DNA of 64,000 nucleotides from Synaphobranchus kaupii (Eukaryota > Chordata > Actinopteri > Anguilliformes > Synaphobranchidae): assembly GCA_029718625.1 (NCBI GenBank), contig CM056387.1, positions 39,231,832-39,295,831 on the forward strand, written 5' to 3'. Below are positions 33,116 through 43,790 of this stretch, piece after piece (the stretch's first letter is position 1; each line of letters opens with the position of its first letter). The notes below the pieces were generated by a model. The model did not search any database and was not told where the DNA came from. It saw only the letters and a program-made list of their open reading frames with translations. The translations under genes and the position numbers were made by a program.

Positions 33116-33866
33116 CTAATTTATTTTTGAAAACGGCCAAGTCACTGACACACGCAAGACATATTTGTTTAAAATCACAATTGTGCGCAACTAGTTTTGT
33201 AACATTCAAGTCTTTTTTCTAGCACAATACATTCAGACTGAATGCACCACATCTCTAAATCATCAAAGATACGTATATCGCAGAATTCTGTCCATTGATA
33301 AATAGCACAGGACCAACCCACATATTTATATATTTAAAAATATATTTGCAGGATGTTAGGCATGGCACTCCATGGAATTCTTTCATGGAATTGCACAGCT
33401 AAAAAAACAAGGAAAGTACTGTTCATTCCTCACAGAAATCAGGGCAGAGACTTCAGTTACTAACCAGCAAAGCACATTTGTTTAGCAAGGACTGCAGGAC
33501 TGGTCATTTTAATTTGCAACGGGATTCATTCAAGAACTCTCAAGAATTTTCCACACCTGCTACGACCTGCACTAATTCCGACGCTACGATTGTTTATTTC
33601 TTGGAATTTCTGAGAATTCCTGTGGTGTTCGTAGAGCGCCCACACGATCAATTCCCGGACTGGCGGGTCGCTCCAGTGCCGCTTTGTAAGGTTGTTCAGA
33701 TTTTGAGAGGAATGTGCAGTGACTGAACGCAGATGTTTAGAAGTTTCCGGTCACCGGGGGCCTTGTCAGAGGTTTAACAAATGAGGTTTTCACCTGTTAC
33801 GTCCTCGTTCTAATTCCGACGTTCCCATTTGGTTTGCAGCCCGACCCCGGAAAATCCAAAACAGCC
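33116..33866. other. single-copy region, no gene supported
   Basis: Unique sequence, no gene or repeat supported. Confidence 0.45.
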
Positions 33867-33867
33867 C

Positions 33868-34010
33868 GCCGCTGAACCCGTGTGACATGTGCGCACGGGG
33901 AATGGCGGAGAAGGGGAAAAACTGCACACGGTTTAACGTGTAACACGTAACCCGTGTGACGTGCGCACACGGGCGACGGCGGAGAAGACCGCACACCGTT
34001 TTAACACTTT
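33868..34010. repeat. diverged tandem duplication of about 73 bp
   Basis: Two copies that start aacccgtgtgacatgtgcgc and aacccgtgtgacgtgcgcac share gcacac, acgg, ggcggagaag and the closing cacacggttt or cacaccgttt. They differ by several substitutions and small deletions. Confidence 0.8.
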
Positions 34011-34352
34011 ACCATACAGGGAGGGGCCGTATGTGAGCAGCATTGCCCAGAACTAAACAAGCAGGTTTTGTGTCACGGTCACAGCCATATTCCTATCTTG
34101 CCGCACTTACGTGCGCTATATATCACATAAACACGAAGCGGCCCCCATCCCGGTGTACGTTTTAAAATATACAACTTTAATATAGCGGCTGCTGTACTCA
34201 GCCTACTTTTTGGTGACCCCTGAAGGCGGTCATAAACGGAGGCGAACGCCGGCGTGTTTTTCAATGTCGAGGGCCGTGAAAGTCGAGGACGGCGCGTTGA
34301 AGGCAGGCTCGTTAATTTAACGCCGGCGTCCTTGTTAACGGCCTAATTGAAA
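34011..34352. other. single-copy stretch up to the gap
   Basis: Unique, moderately CpG-containing sequence. No gene is supported. Confidence 0.45.
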
Positions 34353-34852
34353 NNNNNNNNNNNNNNNNNNNNNNNNNNNNNNNNNNNNNNNNNNNNNNNN
34401 NNNNNNNNNNNNNNNNNNNNNNNNNNNNNNNNNNNNNNNNNNNNNNNNNNNNNNNNNNNNNNNNNNNNNNNNNNNNNNNNNNNNNNNNNNNNNNNNNNNN
34501 NNNNNNNNNNNNNNNNNNNNNNNNNNNNNNNNNNNNNNNNNNNNNNNNNNNNNNNNNNNNNNNNNNNNNNNNNNNNNNNNNNNNNNNNNNNNNNNNNNNN
34601 NNNNNNNNNNNNNNNNNNNNNNNNNNNNNNNNNNNNNNNNNNNNNNNNNNNNNNNNNNNNNNNNNNNNNNNNNNNNNNNNNNNNNNNNNNNNNNNNNNNN
34701 NNNNNNNNNNNNNNNNNNNNNNNNNNNNNNNNNNNNNNNNNNNNNNNNNNNNNNNNNNNNNNNNNNNNNNNNNNNNNNNNNNNNNNNNNNNNNNNNNNNN
34801 NNNNNNNNNNNNNNNNNNNNNNNNNNNNNNNNNNNNNNNNNNNNNNNNNNNN
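34353..34852. other. assembly gap of 500 N
   Basis: Exactly 500 consecutive undetermined bases. A round number usually means a placeholder for a gap of unknown size, so sequence on the two sides may not be truly 500 bp apart. Confidence 0.99.
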
Positions 34853-35125
34853 AAATGTGTGGAGGGAGGCTTCATAACTCAGACGCTCTCAGGGTACTGT
34901 TTACATCCTGTTCCAACTTCACGCCCCACTGAGATGTGTCTTGTTTCTTACATGGGACATTAAATGGCACAGAAGTGTAAAAGTGAGGTGTGTCAGACAC
35001 ACCAGTGAAATAACACCATGTCAACTCAATCTCCTCTTCTGGAGAACTTACACTGACGTAATCAAACCTGTTGGTTACACTGCAAGAACAGGGCAAACAC
35101 AGAGTCACACAGGCAGGACCTTGTG
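34853..35125. other. single-copy stretch
   Basis: Unique sequence between the gap and a TG array. No gene is supported. Confidence 0.45.
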
Positions 35126-35129
35126 AGTG

Positions 35130-35166
<37 letters not shown>

Positions 35167-35175
35167 ATGGGCATG

Positions 35176-35206
<31 letters not shown>

Positions 35207-35283
35207 ATCTGTGTGTGTGTGTATCTGTGTGTGCATACCCATGTGTTCGTGTGTGTGTGTGTGTGTGTGTGTGTGCATGCCCA

Positions 35284-35315
<32 letters not shown>

Positions 35316-35325
35316 CATGCCCGTG

Positions 35326-35357
<32 letters not shown>

Positions 35358-35479
35358 CGCATGGGCATGCGTGTGTGTGTGTGTGTGTATCTGTGTGCAT
35401 ACCCCATGTGTTTGTGTGTGCATGCCCGTGTGTGTGTGTGTGTGTGTGTGTGCATGCCTGTGTGTGTGCGTGTGTGTGT

Positions 35480-35516
<37 letters not shown>

Positions 35517-35663
35517 CATGCCGGTGTGTGTGTGTGTGCGCATGGGCATGCGTGTATGTGTGTGTGTGTGTATCTGTGTGTGCATACCCATGTGTTTGTG
35601 TGTGCATGCCGGTGTGTGTGTGTGTGTGTGTGTGTGCATACCCATGTGTTCGTGTGTGCATGC

Positions 35664-35702
<39 letters not shown>
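35126..35702. repeat. complex TG array with GCATGCCC-type spacers
   Basis: About 575 bp of (TG)n interrupted at irregular intervals by gcatgcccatg, gcataccca and gcgcatgggcatgcg words. Cys/Val-rich frames of 199-257 codons on both strands are artefacts. Confidence 0.95.
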
Positions 35703-35703
<1 letters not shown>

Positions 35704-36195
35704 TACCTGGGTGTTACTGTTCAGAGTACTCTGTGCGTTGGAGACATTCTCTGTGGTGCGGAGGCCTCTTGCCAGTCAGCCTCCCCTAAATCTCTCACAA
35801 ACGACCCCCGTTGCTCTGTGCTGACGGTAAGTAGATATGCCAGTTGTTTGTTTGCAAAATACTGCTTGATATGCAGTTTGCCAGAGGCTACGGTGTAATT
35901 AATGTAAACTAGGAATCCCCAGGAGAGGAGTTATGAGTTATTAACGGCTGCAATTTGTCATTAACTCTTTCCTGGCTGGCCCTGCTAGCAGGCGTCTGAG
36001 TGCCCTGTGATGGGGATCTTTTGTCTGTTTGGCTGCTCTGATCTGAGAGTGACACCTGCACGGGGCACAAGGAGCTCCAGGCAGCAGTAGGACCAGAATC
36101 GCACACAGAGACATGCGTTCACATGTAAACGCACAAAAAAGCATGCTCACATGTAGGTCTACACAAAAAAAGCACACGCACACACGCACAAATAT
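35703..36195. other. single-copy stretch
   Basis: Unique sequence, no gene supported. A 34-bp motif with cacatgtag and ctacacaaaaaa words at about 36119-36172 recurs at about 36299-36335, so the CA repeat that follows has expanded inside a duplicated block. Confidence 0.45.
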
Positions 36196-36205
36196 TTGCA
36201 CGCGT

Positions 36206-36263
<58 letters not shown>
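36206..36263. repeat. (CA)n microsatellite
   Basis: About 28 CA repeats. Confidence 0.96.
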
Positions 36264-36267
<4 letters not shown>

Positions 36268-36715
36268 TCACACGGGCACATCACACACAGATTCACACAC
36301 AAAAGCATGTTCACACATAGGCCTACACAAAAAAACCACGCACACACACACACACACCCTCATGTTAACACAGGACCTTCTATAAAAGCTACTTTCTCTG
36401 TGGGTGATGCGGGTGTTGCGAAGGCTGCAGCCCAAGCTGGCACTGCACAAAGCTCCCCACACTAAGAGCAAAGGAGCATGTATGTTCACATTGAATATAG
36501 ATGTGGAGGAACTGAGCTGGAGGGAGGAAAAGGTGGCAGGAATTTGGCATGGGACGGCAGAGAGCTGGGACAGCTGTCCGGGTGCATACGCCCGAGTCTT
36601 CTGAGACCCCCTGTGTATACAAGAGCAGGGCGTGTTGGGGAGTCTGGGGGGGGAAAAAAACGCATACATGTGACAGCTTGTCATGATCAGTCACCGCTCA
36701 CGTCACTGATGTTTT
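36264..36715. other. single-copy stretch with a short CA run
   Basis: Unique sequence except for a CA run at about 36340-36357. Open frames of about 100-138 codons occur on both strands without any recognisable domain. Confidence 0.45.
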
Positions 36716-36783
36716 TGCGTGTGTGTGTGTGTGGCTGTGCCTGTGTCTGTGTGTGTCTGTGTGTGTGTGTGTGCGTGCGCGTG
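36716..36783. repeat. TG-rich microsatellite
   Basis: Imperfect (TG)n with ctgtgcctg and tgcgtgcgcg interruptions. Confidence 0.9.
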
Positions 36784-36849
36784 TGCATAATGCATATGTG
36801 ATTTGCTGCTGAGGTCGGCCACAAAATAAACGTACATCAACGTATATCA

Positions 36850-37575
36850 ACTCAGTGGCCACTTTATTTGGTACGTCTGCCTAGTACCGAGCAGGACCCC
36901 CTCTTACCTCCGTAACAGCCGGAATTCTTTGCGGCATGGAGTCCACAACGTGCCGGAAACGTTCCTTGGGGATTTTGGTCCATGCTGACTCGATAGCATC
37001 GCGCAGTTCCTGCAGATTTTTCAGCCTCGCATTCATGCTGTGAGCCTCCTGTTCCACCTGATCCCAAAGGCGCTCTCCTGGATTGAGATCTGGAGTAAAC
37101 TGAAGTCACTATCGTGTTCATGGAACCAGCTTGAGATGATGTGTCCATTTGACAAAAGGGTAGTCTGTGGTCATAAAAGGTTGCACACGGTCAGCAACAA
37201 TGCTTAGGTATGCTGTGGCATTCCGATGATGATCAATTGGTATTAAGGGGCCTAATGTGTGCCAAGAAAACATTCTCCACACCATTACACCACCCCCACT
37301 AGCCTGCACTGTTGACGCAAGGCAGGATGGATCCATGCTGTTAATGCGCAATTCCGACCGTACCATCTGCATGTTGGAGCAGAATTTGTTTTTCCAACTA
37401 TCAATCGTCCAGTTTGGGTGATCACGTGCCCACTATAGCCTCATCTTCCTGTTCTTAGCTGACGGGAGTGGGACCGGCGTGGTCTTCTGTTGCTCTAGCG
37501 CATCCACTTCAAGGTTTGATGCGTTGTGCGTTCAGGGGTGCCCTCCTGTACACCGTTGTCGTAAGCAGCTGATCT
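36850..37575 (-). mobile_element. Tc1-like transposon, 3' part, minus strand
   Basis: On the plus strand the copy begins with ctcagtggccactttatttg, the terminal repeat of a well-known fish Tc1-like family, and runs through the reverse complement of the transposase gene to about 37575, where the family sequence stops. The 5' terminal repeat and the N-terminal part of the gene are missing. An internal deletion removes the region around 37098, between tggattgagatctggag and the next recognisable block. Confidence 0.88.
36864..37575 (-). pseudogene. Tc1-like transposase, C-terminal fragment, minus strand
   Basis: The minus-strand frame 37372-37118 contains VQASGGGVMVWRMFSWHTLG and NATAYLSIVAD, the typical segment of Tc1-like transposase between the first and second catalytic acidic residues. 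Its end (MTTDYPFVKW) is followed by a deletion that removes the segment with the FQQDNA block. A second frame (37148-36864) covers the terminal segment with RVPLGS- and NPQGTFPARC-like decayed text. The copy is broken in several places and cannot encode an active enzyme. Confidence 0.85.
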
Positions 37576-37589
37576 ATGGAAAGATCTCA

Positions 37590-37640
37590 CGGTCTCGCCC
37601 ACACTTCAACGCTTTATCTCGCCCACACTTCGACGCTTTC
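37590..37640. repeat. 24-bp tandem duplication
   Basis: ctcgcccacacttcaacgct and ctcgcccacacttcgacgct, each followed by tt and a short spacer. Confidence 0.85.
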
Positions 37641-37653
37641 TGTAGGTGGCCCA

Positions 37654-37884
37654 GCTAGGAGAGAAATAAAAGTGATTTGCCTTAACAAGTCTTCTAGTCT
37701 TGTAATGAGACTTAAAATCTTTTTTTTTTTCTCTCAAGTTTTTTTAAGCTACTTTTTGCTTGACAAAGAAATTGTCTTACCCCATTGGCAAACTCTCACC
37801 TCATTGGTATTCTTTTTGTATTATTTAGCAAGTATAAGACTAAAATACTTGTTAAGATTGACTCATTTTTTGGTTTCTGCAGTG
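37654..37884. mobile_element. possible hAT-type MITE, 3' end
   Basis: The A/T-rich body (gactaaaatacttgttaaga, tgactcattttttgg) and the end ttctgcagtg resemble the 3' end of common fish hAT-type MITEs. The matching left end (cactgcaa) is not seen, so the element is partial or the resemblance is fortuitous. Confidence 0.35.
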
Positions 37885-38637
37885 TAAAATGTGTGGGAGA
37901 GAATGGGAACTGGTGTGAGCATGAGTACAAAGCAAAAATGCTGGTGTATATTCAACGTTCTGCAACAGTCTGCAGTCTCTCATATAAACACCCTAGGCTG
38001 ATGAATGTACACCAGCAGTGTTAAATTGACACAGACATTTTTGCCGTGTACTGTCCCATCTCTGCTGTGTCCCGGTGGACAGGATGAGACGGCCGCCAGT
38101 CAGCGGTGATTTGGGAGAGGGGGGCGGAGACAGCTCCCGGGCCCTGTACCAGCTGCTGGGATGGACTAGCAGTCCCTCAGGCCTGACACAGGTCACGGTC
38201 CTGCCCAGCACGCTTCCACAACCCCCCTCCCCACCCCACCCCACACCCCTCCAGTCCCAGTGCATTTCCATGGGTGATTTGCATGCTGTAACAGGGAGCA
38301 GCTCCCCACTCTTAATCCCATGCCCTCCACCGCCTCTCTTAGAATCCCACAAATTCATTTTTATAAAATTCATAATCGCTTGGCTTTATAAATAACAATG
38401 TCCTCCACCTTTTCAGCCCGCTGAATGTACGTCCTAAAATTAATCGGAAATTGTATTTATTTTTTTGTCAGGCTGCGATTCGCGAACACAGCATGCATTT
38501 CCTTGTGGCATTAGTGCCACTAAACCTATTCCAGAGATTCACAAGAGAGACACGGGTTTAGTGCAAAACTGTCCACAATAAACTAGAAACAGGAAGAGAA
38601 AAATGCAAAGCTACCTTCATGCTCTCCTGTATTCTCA
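37885..38637. other. single-copy region, no gene supported
   Basis: Unique sequence. C-rich at about 38218-38255 (ccccacccca type). The AT-rich part 38340-38560 has no diagnostic signal. Confidence 0.45.
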
Positions 38638-38639
38638 GT

Positions 38640-38838
38640 GCACGTGTGTACAGACGTAGAGGCATGTACACAGACACTCACACACACACATGCAGACACG
38701 CAGACACATAGACATGCACATGCCCTCCCTCTCTCTCACAAAAACACAGATGTGCACACACATGAACGTGCCTGCACACGCAGACACGTACACACACACA
38801 CACACACACATACAGACACGCAGACACATAGACATGCA

Positions 38839-38897
<59 letters not shown>

Positions 38898-38940
38898 GCA
38901 AACACAGAGGTGCACACACATTAAGGTGCCCGCACACGCA

Positions 38941-38986
<46 letters not shown>

Positions 38987-39184
38987 TGCACGCACACGCT
39001 GACCCACACACACAGAGGTGCACACACATGAACGTGCACGCACGCACACACATGCAGACATAGATACACACGCCCACACACACACACACACACACACACA
39101 CAGATGCACACACACGCTGACCCACACACACAGAGGTGCACACACACACACGCACGCACACACATGCAGACATAGATACACACG

Positions 39185-39215
<31 letters not shown>
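38640..39215. repeat. compound CA/CT array with duplicated blocks
   Basis: Several CA runs (longest at about 38940-38983, 39077-39102 and 39188-39216) and one CT run (38837-38886) are embedded in repeated blocks: acgcagacacatagacatgc occurs at about 38699 and 38819, and gaggtgcacacacatgaacg with variants at about 38907, 39014 and 39133. The array is therefore a higher-order repeat. All Cys/Val-rich or Thr/His-rich frames are artefacts. Confidence 0.94.
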
Positions 39216-39219
<4 letters not shown>

Positions 39220-39420
39220 CCGCTCTGCTGCCTGTGCCAGGCCTCTGCTGGGCTGTAATGGGATGCGCGAGGAGCCGGGAGCCGGCCGTAGCCGCGCCAA
39301 GCGGAGCACCGACCTTGTGCGGTGGAAATGAGGCGGAGCTGCACCGTCCAGAGGGCTTCAAATCCACCTGCCCATCAGCAGCCAAGCTACCGCAAGAGCT
39401 GAATAATTCAAGGCCGTGTT
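39216..39420. other. single-copy GC-rich stretch
   Basis: Unique sequence, no gene supported. Confidence 0.45.
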
Positions 39421-39510
39421 TGTGGGGAGGGTGGCGGTAGTGAGGGGGTGGGGAGGGTGGGGGGGGGGTGTGAGGGTTGGGGGGGGGTGGAGGGGGGAGC
39501 TGGCCAGGAT
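39421..39510. other. G-rich stretch with quadruplex potential
   Basis: Contains gaggggtggggagggtgggg-type sequence (at least eight runs of three or more G in under 90 bp). No gene is present. Confidence 0.8.
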
Positions 39511-39859
39511 GCCAATCGGTGCTGGCAGGAAGGGTAGGCCTGTAGCTAGGGGTGAGTAGGGGTGGTATGTGAAAGGGGGGGTTTCATTAAAATTTAGCCC
39601 CTGGGTAATGAGCGAGGCATTGAATGAGGGAGGATAGAGACATTTGGGGGGGGGGGGGGGGGCAGGACTGATGGAGTCTTATTTTGCCAGAAAGGAGGAA
39701 AAAGTAAAACGAAAAGCAAAATTTCTGCCTCTCGCAAACAAACAAACCTATTTTTCGTCTGCTGTTGTCAGCCAATGGAAGGCACAGTGTTGCCGCGCGA
39801 GAGAGAGAGCAAATGCTGAAGAGGTATTGTGACATGCGTAACAAAGTCCGAAGCATTAA
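39511..39859. other. single-copy stretch with a G17 tract
   Basis: A 17-nt guanine tract at 39646-39662. The rest is unique sequence without gene support. Confidence 0.45.
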
Positions 39860-40245
39860 AGCACTGCGGACCCGGTTTTTAATTTCACATATAATTGAGG
39901 TGGCAGGGTTTTTTTTTTTTTTTTGTAAACGCTCTTAATTCATTTTGGACATGTGCGCTTTCTGACTTGGAGCGAGAGTACGATCCCTTGAGCTGTGCTG
40001 GGCCTTGGCCGGAGGATCTGTGGAGCGCAGTGCTATTCTTTTTTAATAAGCTGTGTTGATTCATTGAGATGACAATGAAGTGGGCTCGCGGATTGCGGTT
40101 CTCTAATGGGTTTATATCTGTGGCCGAGGCTGTCGGACTGGTATTACCCCGCCAACTTTGGGTGATTAATAGAAAGCCTGCTGGCGTCATAAAAATCAAA
40201 GGAGAGGTACGCACAATGCAGCAGTAGCGTGTGCTTATGAAGTTT
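39860..40245. other. candidate conserved non-coding element
   Basis: About 380 bp of non-repetitive sequence (apart from a T15-type run near 39910) with TF-site-like words (ttaatttcacatataattga, gctcttaattcattt, tttgggtgattaatag). No open frame. Texture suggests a vertebrate conserved non-coding element, but conservation was not tested. Confidence 0.25.
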
Positions 40246-40339
40246 TATTGTGATGCGTGCTTATTATAGCCGCCGGTGCTGTTCCGGAACACAGAGATAT
40301 TACTGCAGCGCCATAGGCTGCACATGGGGAGAAAACAAG

Positions 40340-40358
40340 GGGAGAGAGAGATACAGAG

Positions 40359-40430
<72 letters not shown>

Positions 40431-40855
40431 TATGAGAGACCGAGGGATTGAGAGAGAGAGGGAGAGGGAGAGAGAGAGAGAGATGGTATGAGAGACAGAG
40501 GGATTGTGAGAGAGAGAGAGAGAGAGATGGAGAGGAGAGAGAGAGAGATGGTATGAGAGACAGAGGGGTTGAGAGAGATACAGAGGTAGAGAGAGAGAGA
40601 GAGAGATGGTATGAGAGACAGAGGGATAGAGAGAGAGAGGGAGAGGGAGAGAGAGAGATGGTATGAGAGACAGATGGTATGAGAGACAGAGGGGTTCAGA
40701 GAGAGGGAGAGAGATGGTATGAGAGACAGAGGGATAGAGAGAGGGAGAGGGAGAGATGGTATGAGAGACAGAGGGATAGAGAGAGGGAGAGGGAGAGATG
40801 GTATGAGTGACAGAGGGGTTGAGAGAGAGGGAGAGAGATGGTATGAGAGACAGGG

Positions 40856-40890
<35 letters not shown>
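40340..40890. repeat. GA array with an embedded minisatellite
   Basis: A pure GA run (about 40361-40427) is followed by about ten units of roughly 40-65 bp that contain gagatggtatgagagacaga and ggg(a/g)tt or gggatag, separated by GA runs of variable length. Ser/Leu-rich minus-strand frames are artefacts. Confidence 0.95.
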
Positions 40891-41679
40891 AGTAATGGCG
40901 CGGCAGTGTAATACACAGTAAAGAGCTGTTGCAGTGGTCCTCGGGGAGCTCAATCCACACCCTATGGAGCAGGAACCAGAAATAGGTAACAAAAAAAAAA
41001 AGACAAACTGTTGTGCCTATTGTTTTTTTTTTTTCTTTTTTTTGCAGGATTAGCCACATATTTAGACAAACCTGTTCCTTCCCCAGGGCTTTGCCTTTCA
41101 AGGTATTTAGCGAAAGGCTAGCTTAGCACCTTGCACCTGCTTCTAAAATGGAAAAAAAAAAAAACGCCTAACAAAACAATAACAGTTTCATCAGTATTTT
41201 TGTCAGCCATACCCTGAGGGAGGGGAGAGGGGTGAAGAGGGGAGAGGGGGGGCAGTTGGAGGGCTTGGTTGTAGTCCACGCTCATAGAATAAGTTAATAG
41301 TTTTTCCATGTGGTGGGTTGCTTTTCAGGTAATGTGTTTGGCGGCAGAAACAGCCCCCTCTCTATAACAAGTGCGTCGGTATGTGAGCACGGTCCACAAG
41401 CAGCAACTTCACTGGCTGTGCGCTTTCTATTTTTTAACGTACCCCGGTCGGTCCTGAAGCCCTGAACGCTCGCCGGTTCCACTTCCTGCCGAGTGACTCA
41501 CCGTTAGAAACGCGTCAGGTAAACCGAAAGCTGTAATCTACGGGAAAAAACCCTGCCCGTTTAGCCACTTCTTCGATGTGAAAGTGTGCTATTTTTTTAT
41601 TATTAAATTTTTTTTCTTTCTGGGGTACAGGTTGGGAAAAAAAAAAAAGAATTATTAATGCTTCTTATTTTTAGCCTCT
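40891..41679. other. single-copy region
   Basis: Unique sequence with several A- and T-runs (40990, 41024, 41153, 41605, 41639). No gene is supported. Confidence 0.45.
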
Positions 41680-41722
41680 TTAACCTATTTCCGGTTATGG
41701 CTGGAGAACGGAAATAGGTTAA
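41680..41722. other. perfect hairpin, 14-bp stem and 15-nt loop
   Basis: ttaacctatttccg (41680-41693) and cggaaataggttaa (41709-41722) are exact reverse complements around the loop gttatggctggagaa. There is no T-run after it. It could be the remnant of a small inverted-repeat element or a chance palindrome. Confidence 0.85.
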
Positions 41723-42035
41723 GTCATGTGACGGCGGTGATCTGGGTTATGTGATGCGGAGGCACAGGCCCCACGCATCCCGGGGGCCGGGGCGCACCAC
41801 GTCGCACGCCGCTGCGGGACGCGGGGGGAACGGGGGCGCAGGAAGACCCAGTTACTACAGCTGTCACTCTGTCCTTGGGCACCCGGAGGTGGGTCAGCGC
41901 GGAGCAGGCTCCCTTTCAAATCCACTGCGCGGGACTAACGGGGATCTCATTTACCGTCACTGAATAACAAGGTTATTAACAGGAAAGGAAAGGAGCAGCT
42001 TGAGTAGTGGAGGGGGAAGAACAGACACGTGCACG
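41723..42035. other. single-copy GC-rich stretch
   Basis: Unique sequence, no gene supported. Confidence 0.45.
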
Positions 42036-42117
42036 TACACACACACACATACGCACACGTACACACACACACAAACACACACACACGCACGCACGCACGC
42101 ACGCACGCAAGCACGCA

Positions 42118-42148
<31 letters not shown>

Positions 42149-42149
42149 T
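42036..42149. repeat. CA and (CACG)n microsatellite
   Basis: CA runs surround about twelve CACG (or CGCA) tetranucleotides at about 42086-42137. Alternating purine-pyrimidine throughout. Confidence 0.95.
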
Positions 42150-42301
42150 GAGCTACTGGTGTTCAGTTTTTGGAGGCAATTGGAAGAACATGATCTTATG
42201 CCACAACAGTCTGTGATGTAGTGAGATATGCTTCAGAATTGTTTCCTGATCACATGATTATTGGACCTGAAATCATCTTCTCCATTGAAATGTGTACATG
42301 T

Positions 42302-42302
<1 letters not shown>

Positions 42303-42350
<48 letters not shown>

Positions 42351-42374
42351 GAGAGGCAGAGAGAGAAGGAGGAG

Positions 42375-42416
<42 letters not shown>

Positions 42417-42461
42417 GAGAGGCAGAGAGAGAGGATAGACAGAGAGAGTAGGATGAGAGGC

Positions 42462-42492
<31 letters not shown>

Positions 42493-42621
42493 ATGTGGAG
42501 AGGCAGAGAGAGAGAAGGATGAGAGGCAGAGAGAGAGAGTGAGAGAGAATGTGGAGAGGCAGAGAGAGAGAAAGAAGGATGAGAGGCAGAGAGAGAGAGA
42601 GCGAGAGAGAGAGGACGCAGG
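42303..42621. repeat. GA array with higher-order units
   Basis: GA runs with recurring gaggagaggcagagagagag and aaggatgagaggcagagaga words. Related in composition to the GA arrays at 4144 and 40340. Confidence 0.95.
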
Positions 42622-43345
42622 GTCATGTTGACAGTTTGAAGCCATACCTTCAGCAGGGTGTGGAGGAGGGAGCCATGTTAAGACAGCACTTCCCCCTGAG
42701 CTGGGAGGCCCCGCTCCCCTCCCTTCCAGCCGGCTCATTTGTAAGGCAGGTCCGACGCGGTCGCAGAAGGTACAGGCAGTGTGGAACATTTGTCAGCAGA
42801 AATACGGGCTGATGCAATACGCTGCCCGTTGGGGGGGCGGAGGGAGGGCGGTGAACCCAGCTTGATTGACACGCTCTTTGACTGGGGACTGGCCCCGAGC
42901 CACGCCCCCCCCCCCGGTCCACCTTCCACCCGCCCGCCCGCCCGCCCCCGCCCACTCCCGCCCACTCCCGCCCTGATTGAGCCAGCGGCACATAACCGCG
43001 TACTTTTGGACAGCGTGGGGGGTGGGACGCGGTGACCTAGAATGGGTGGGCGGAGCGTTTACTATTTCTTTCGATGCGCGAGTGTCCGTTTGTGTTGTAG
43101 GTCAGCGGCGAGAGGCGAACGGCGGCATGGGCTCTCGGGATGTGCGCCGTTATGTAAAGGCCGTCCTCCACCGCAGAGCGCCTGTCCCCATATCCACGAC
43201 CCCCCCCTCCCTACGGTGCCACAGCGCCATGCCATGGTCATCCTCTCGAAAACTACATTTCCCACAGAGCCGTTTGCCCTGCAGGGGAGATGTTAAAGCA
43301 GTGGCAGACATTGGGTTCTTTCTACAGTTTCAGCCAACAATACAA
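42622..43345. other. GC-rich single-copy region
   Basis: Unique GC-rich sequence with a short (CCCG)n at about 42929-42950 and C-runs near 42906 and 43201. Overlapping frames of up to 135 codons on both strands have no recognisable domain. Confidence 0.45.
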
Positions 43346-43359
43346 AAAAAAAAAGGCAA

Positions 43360-43790
43360 ATGTACATTTTGTGCTTTTATCTGATTCTATGGAGATGTGT
43401 TGTGGAAATGGCTTACGGCCCAGCGCTACCAGGATAAACTTCCTTTGAAATGAAAAGATGTGGGGAAGGTTGAATTTCCTTCTCGCTCTGCGTTTGCTTA
43501 GCTTCCACCCCTGAAATAGATTTACCACTTCTTTTTCTTCCGTTTCTCCCAGCGAGACCACTAGGAAACGCAACGCTTGTGTGCGGGGGAAATTAAGCGC
43601 CTCACAAATAATGGATGCTGTATATCTTAACATTTCATGAGAGTCCGCAGATAGACAAATGTATAAATAAAGCAGGGTGGGCTGCCAATAGCTATAGTTC
43701 CTGGCCTCTGAACTATTTTTGCCTGAAATGCAATGAGCGTTTTTATTTGAATAATTCATTGTGAAACAGTAGGCTGGATGTCTGCCAGTT
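43360..43790. other. candidate conserved non-coding element
   Basis: About 400 bp of non-repetitive, balanced sequence without an ATG-started frame that looks like a gene on the plus strand. It contains words such as ggggaaattaagcgcctca, aataaagcagg and tttgaataattcattgtg. The 145-codon minus-strand frame (43759-43322) has no recognisable domain. Texture suggests a conserved non-coding element; not tested. Confidence 0.2.

Noticed and set aside
35062..35824. Cys/Val-rich and Thr/His-rich frames of up to 257 codons
   Set aside because: They come from a TG/CA array. The alternating Cys-Val and Thr-His pattern is the translation of (TG)n and (CA)n.
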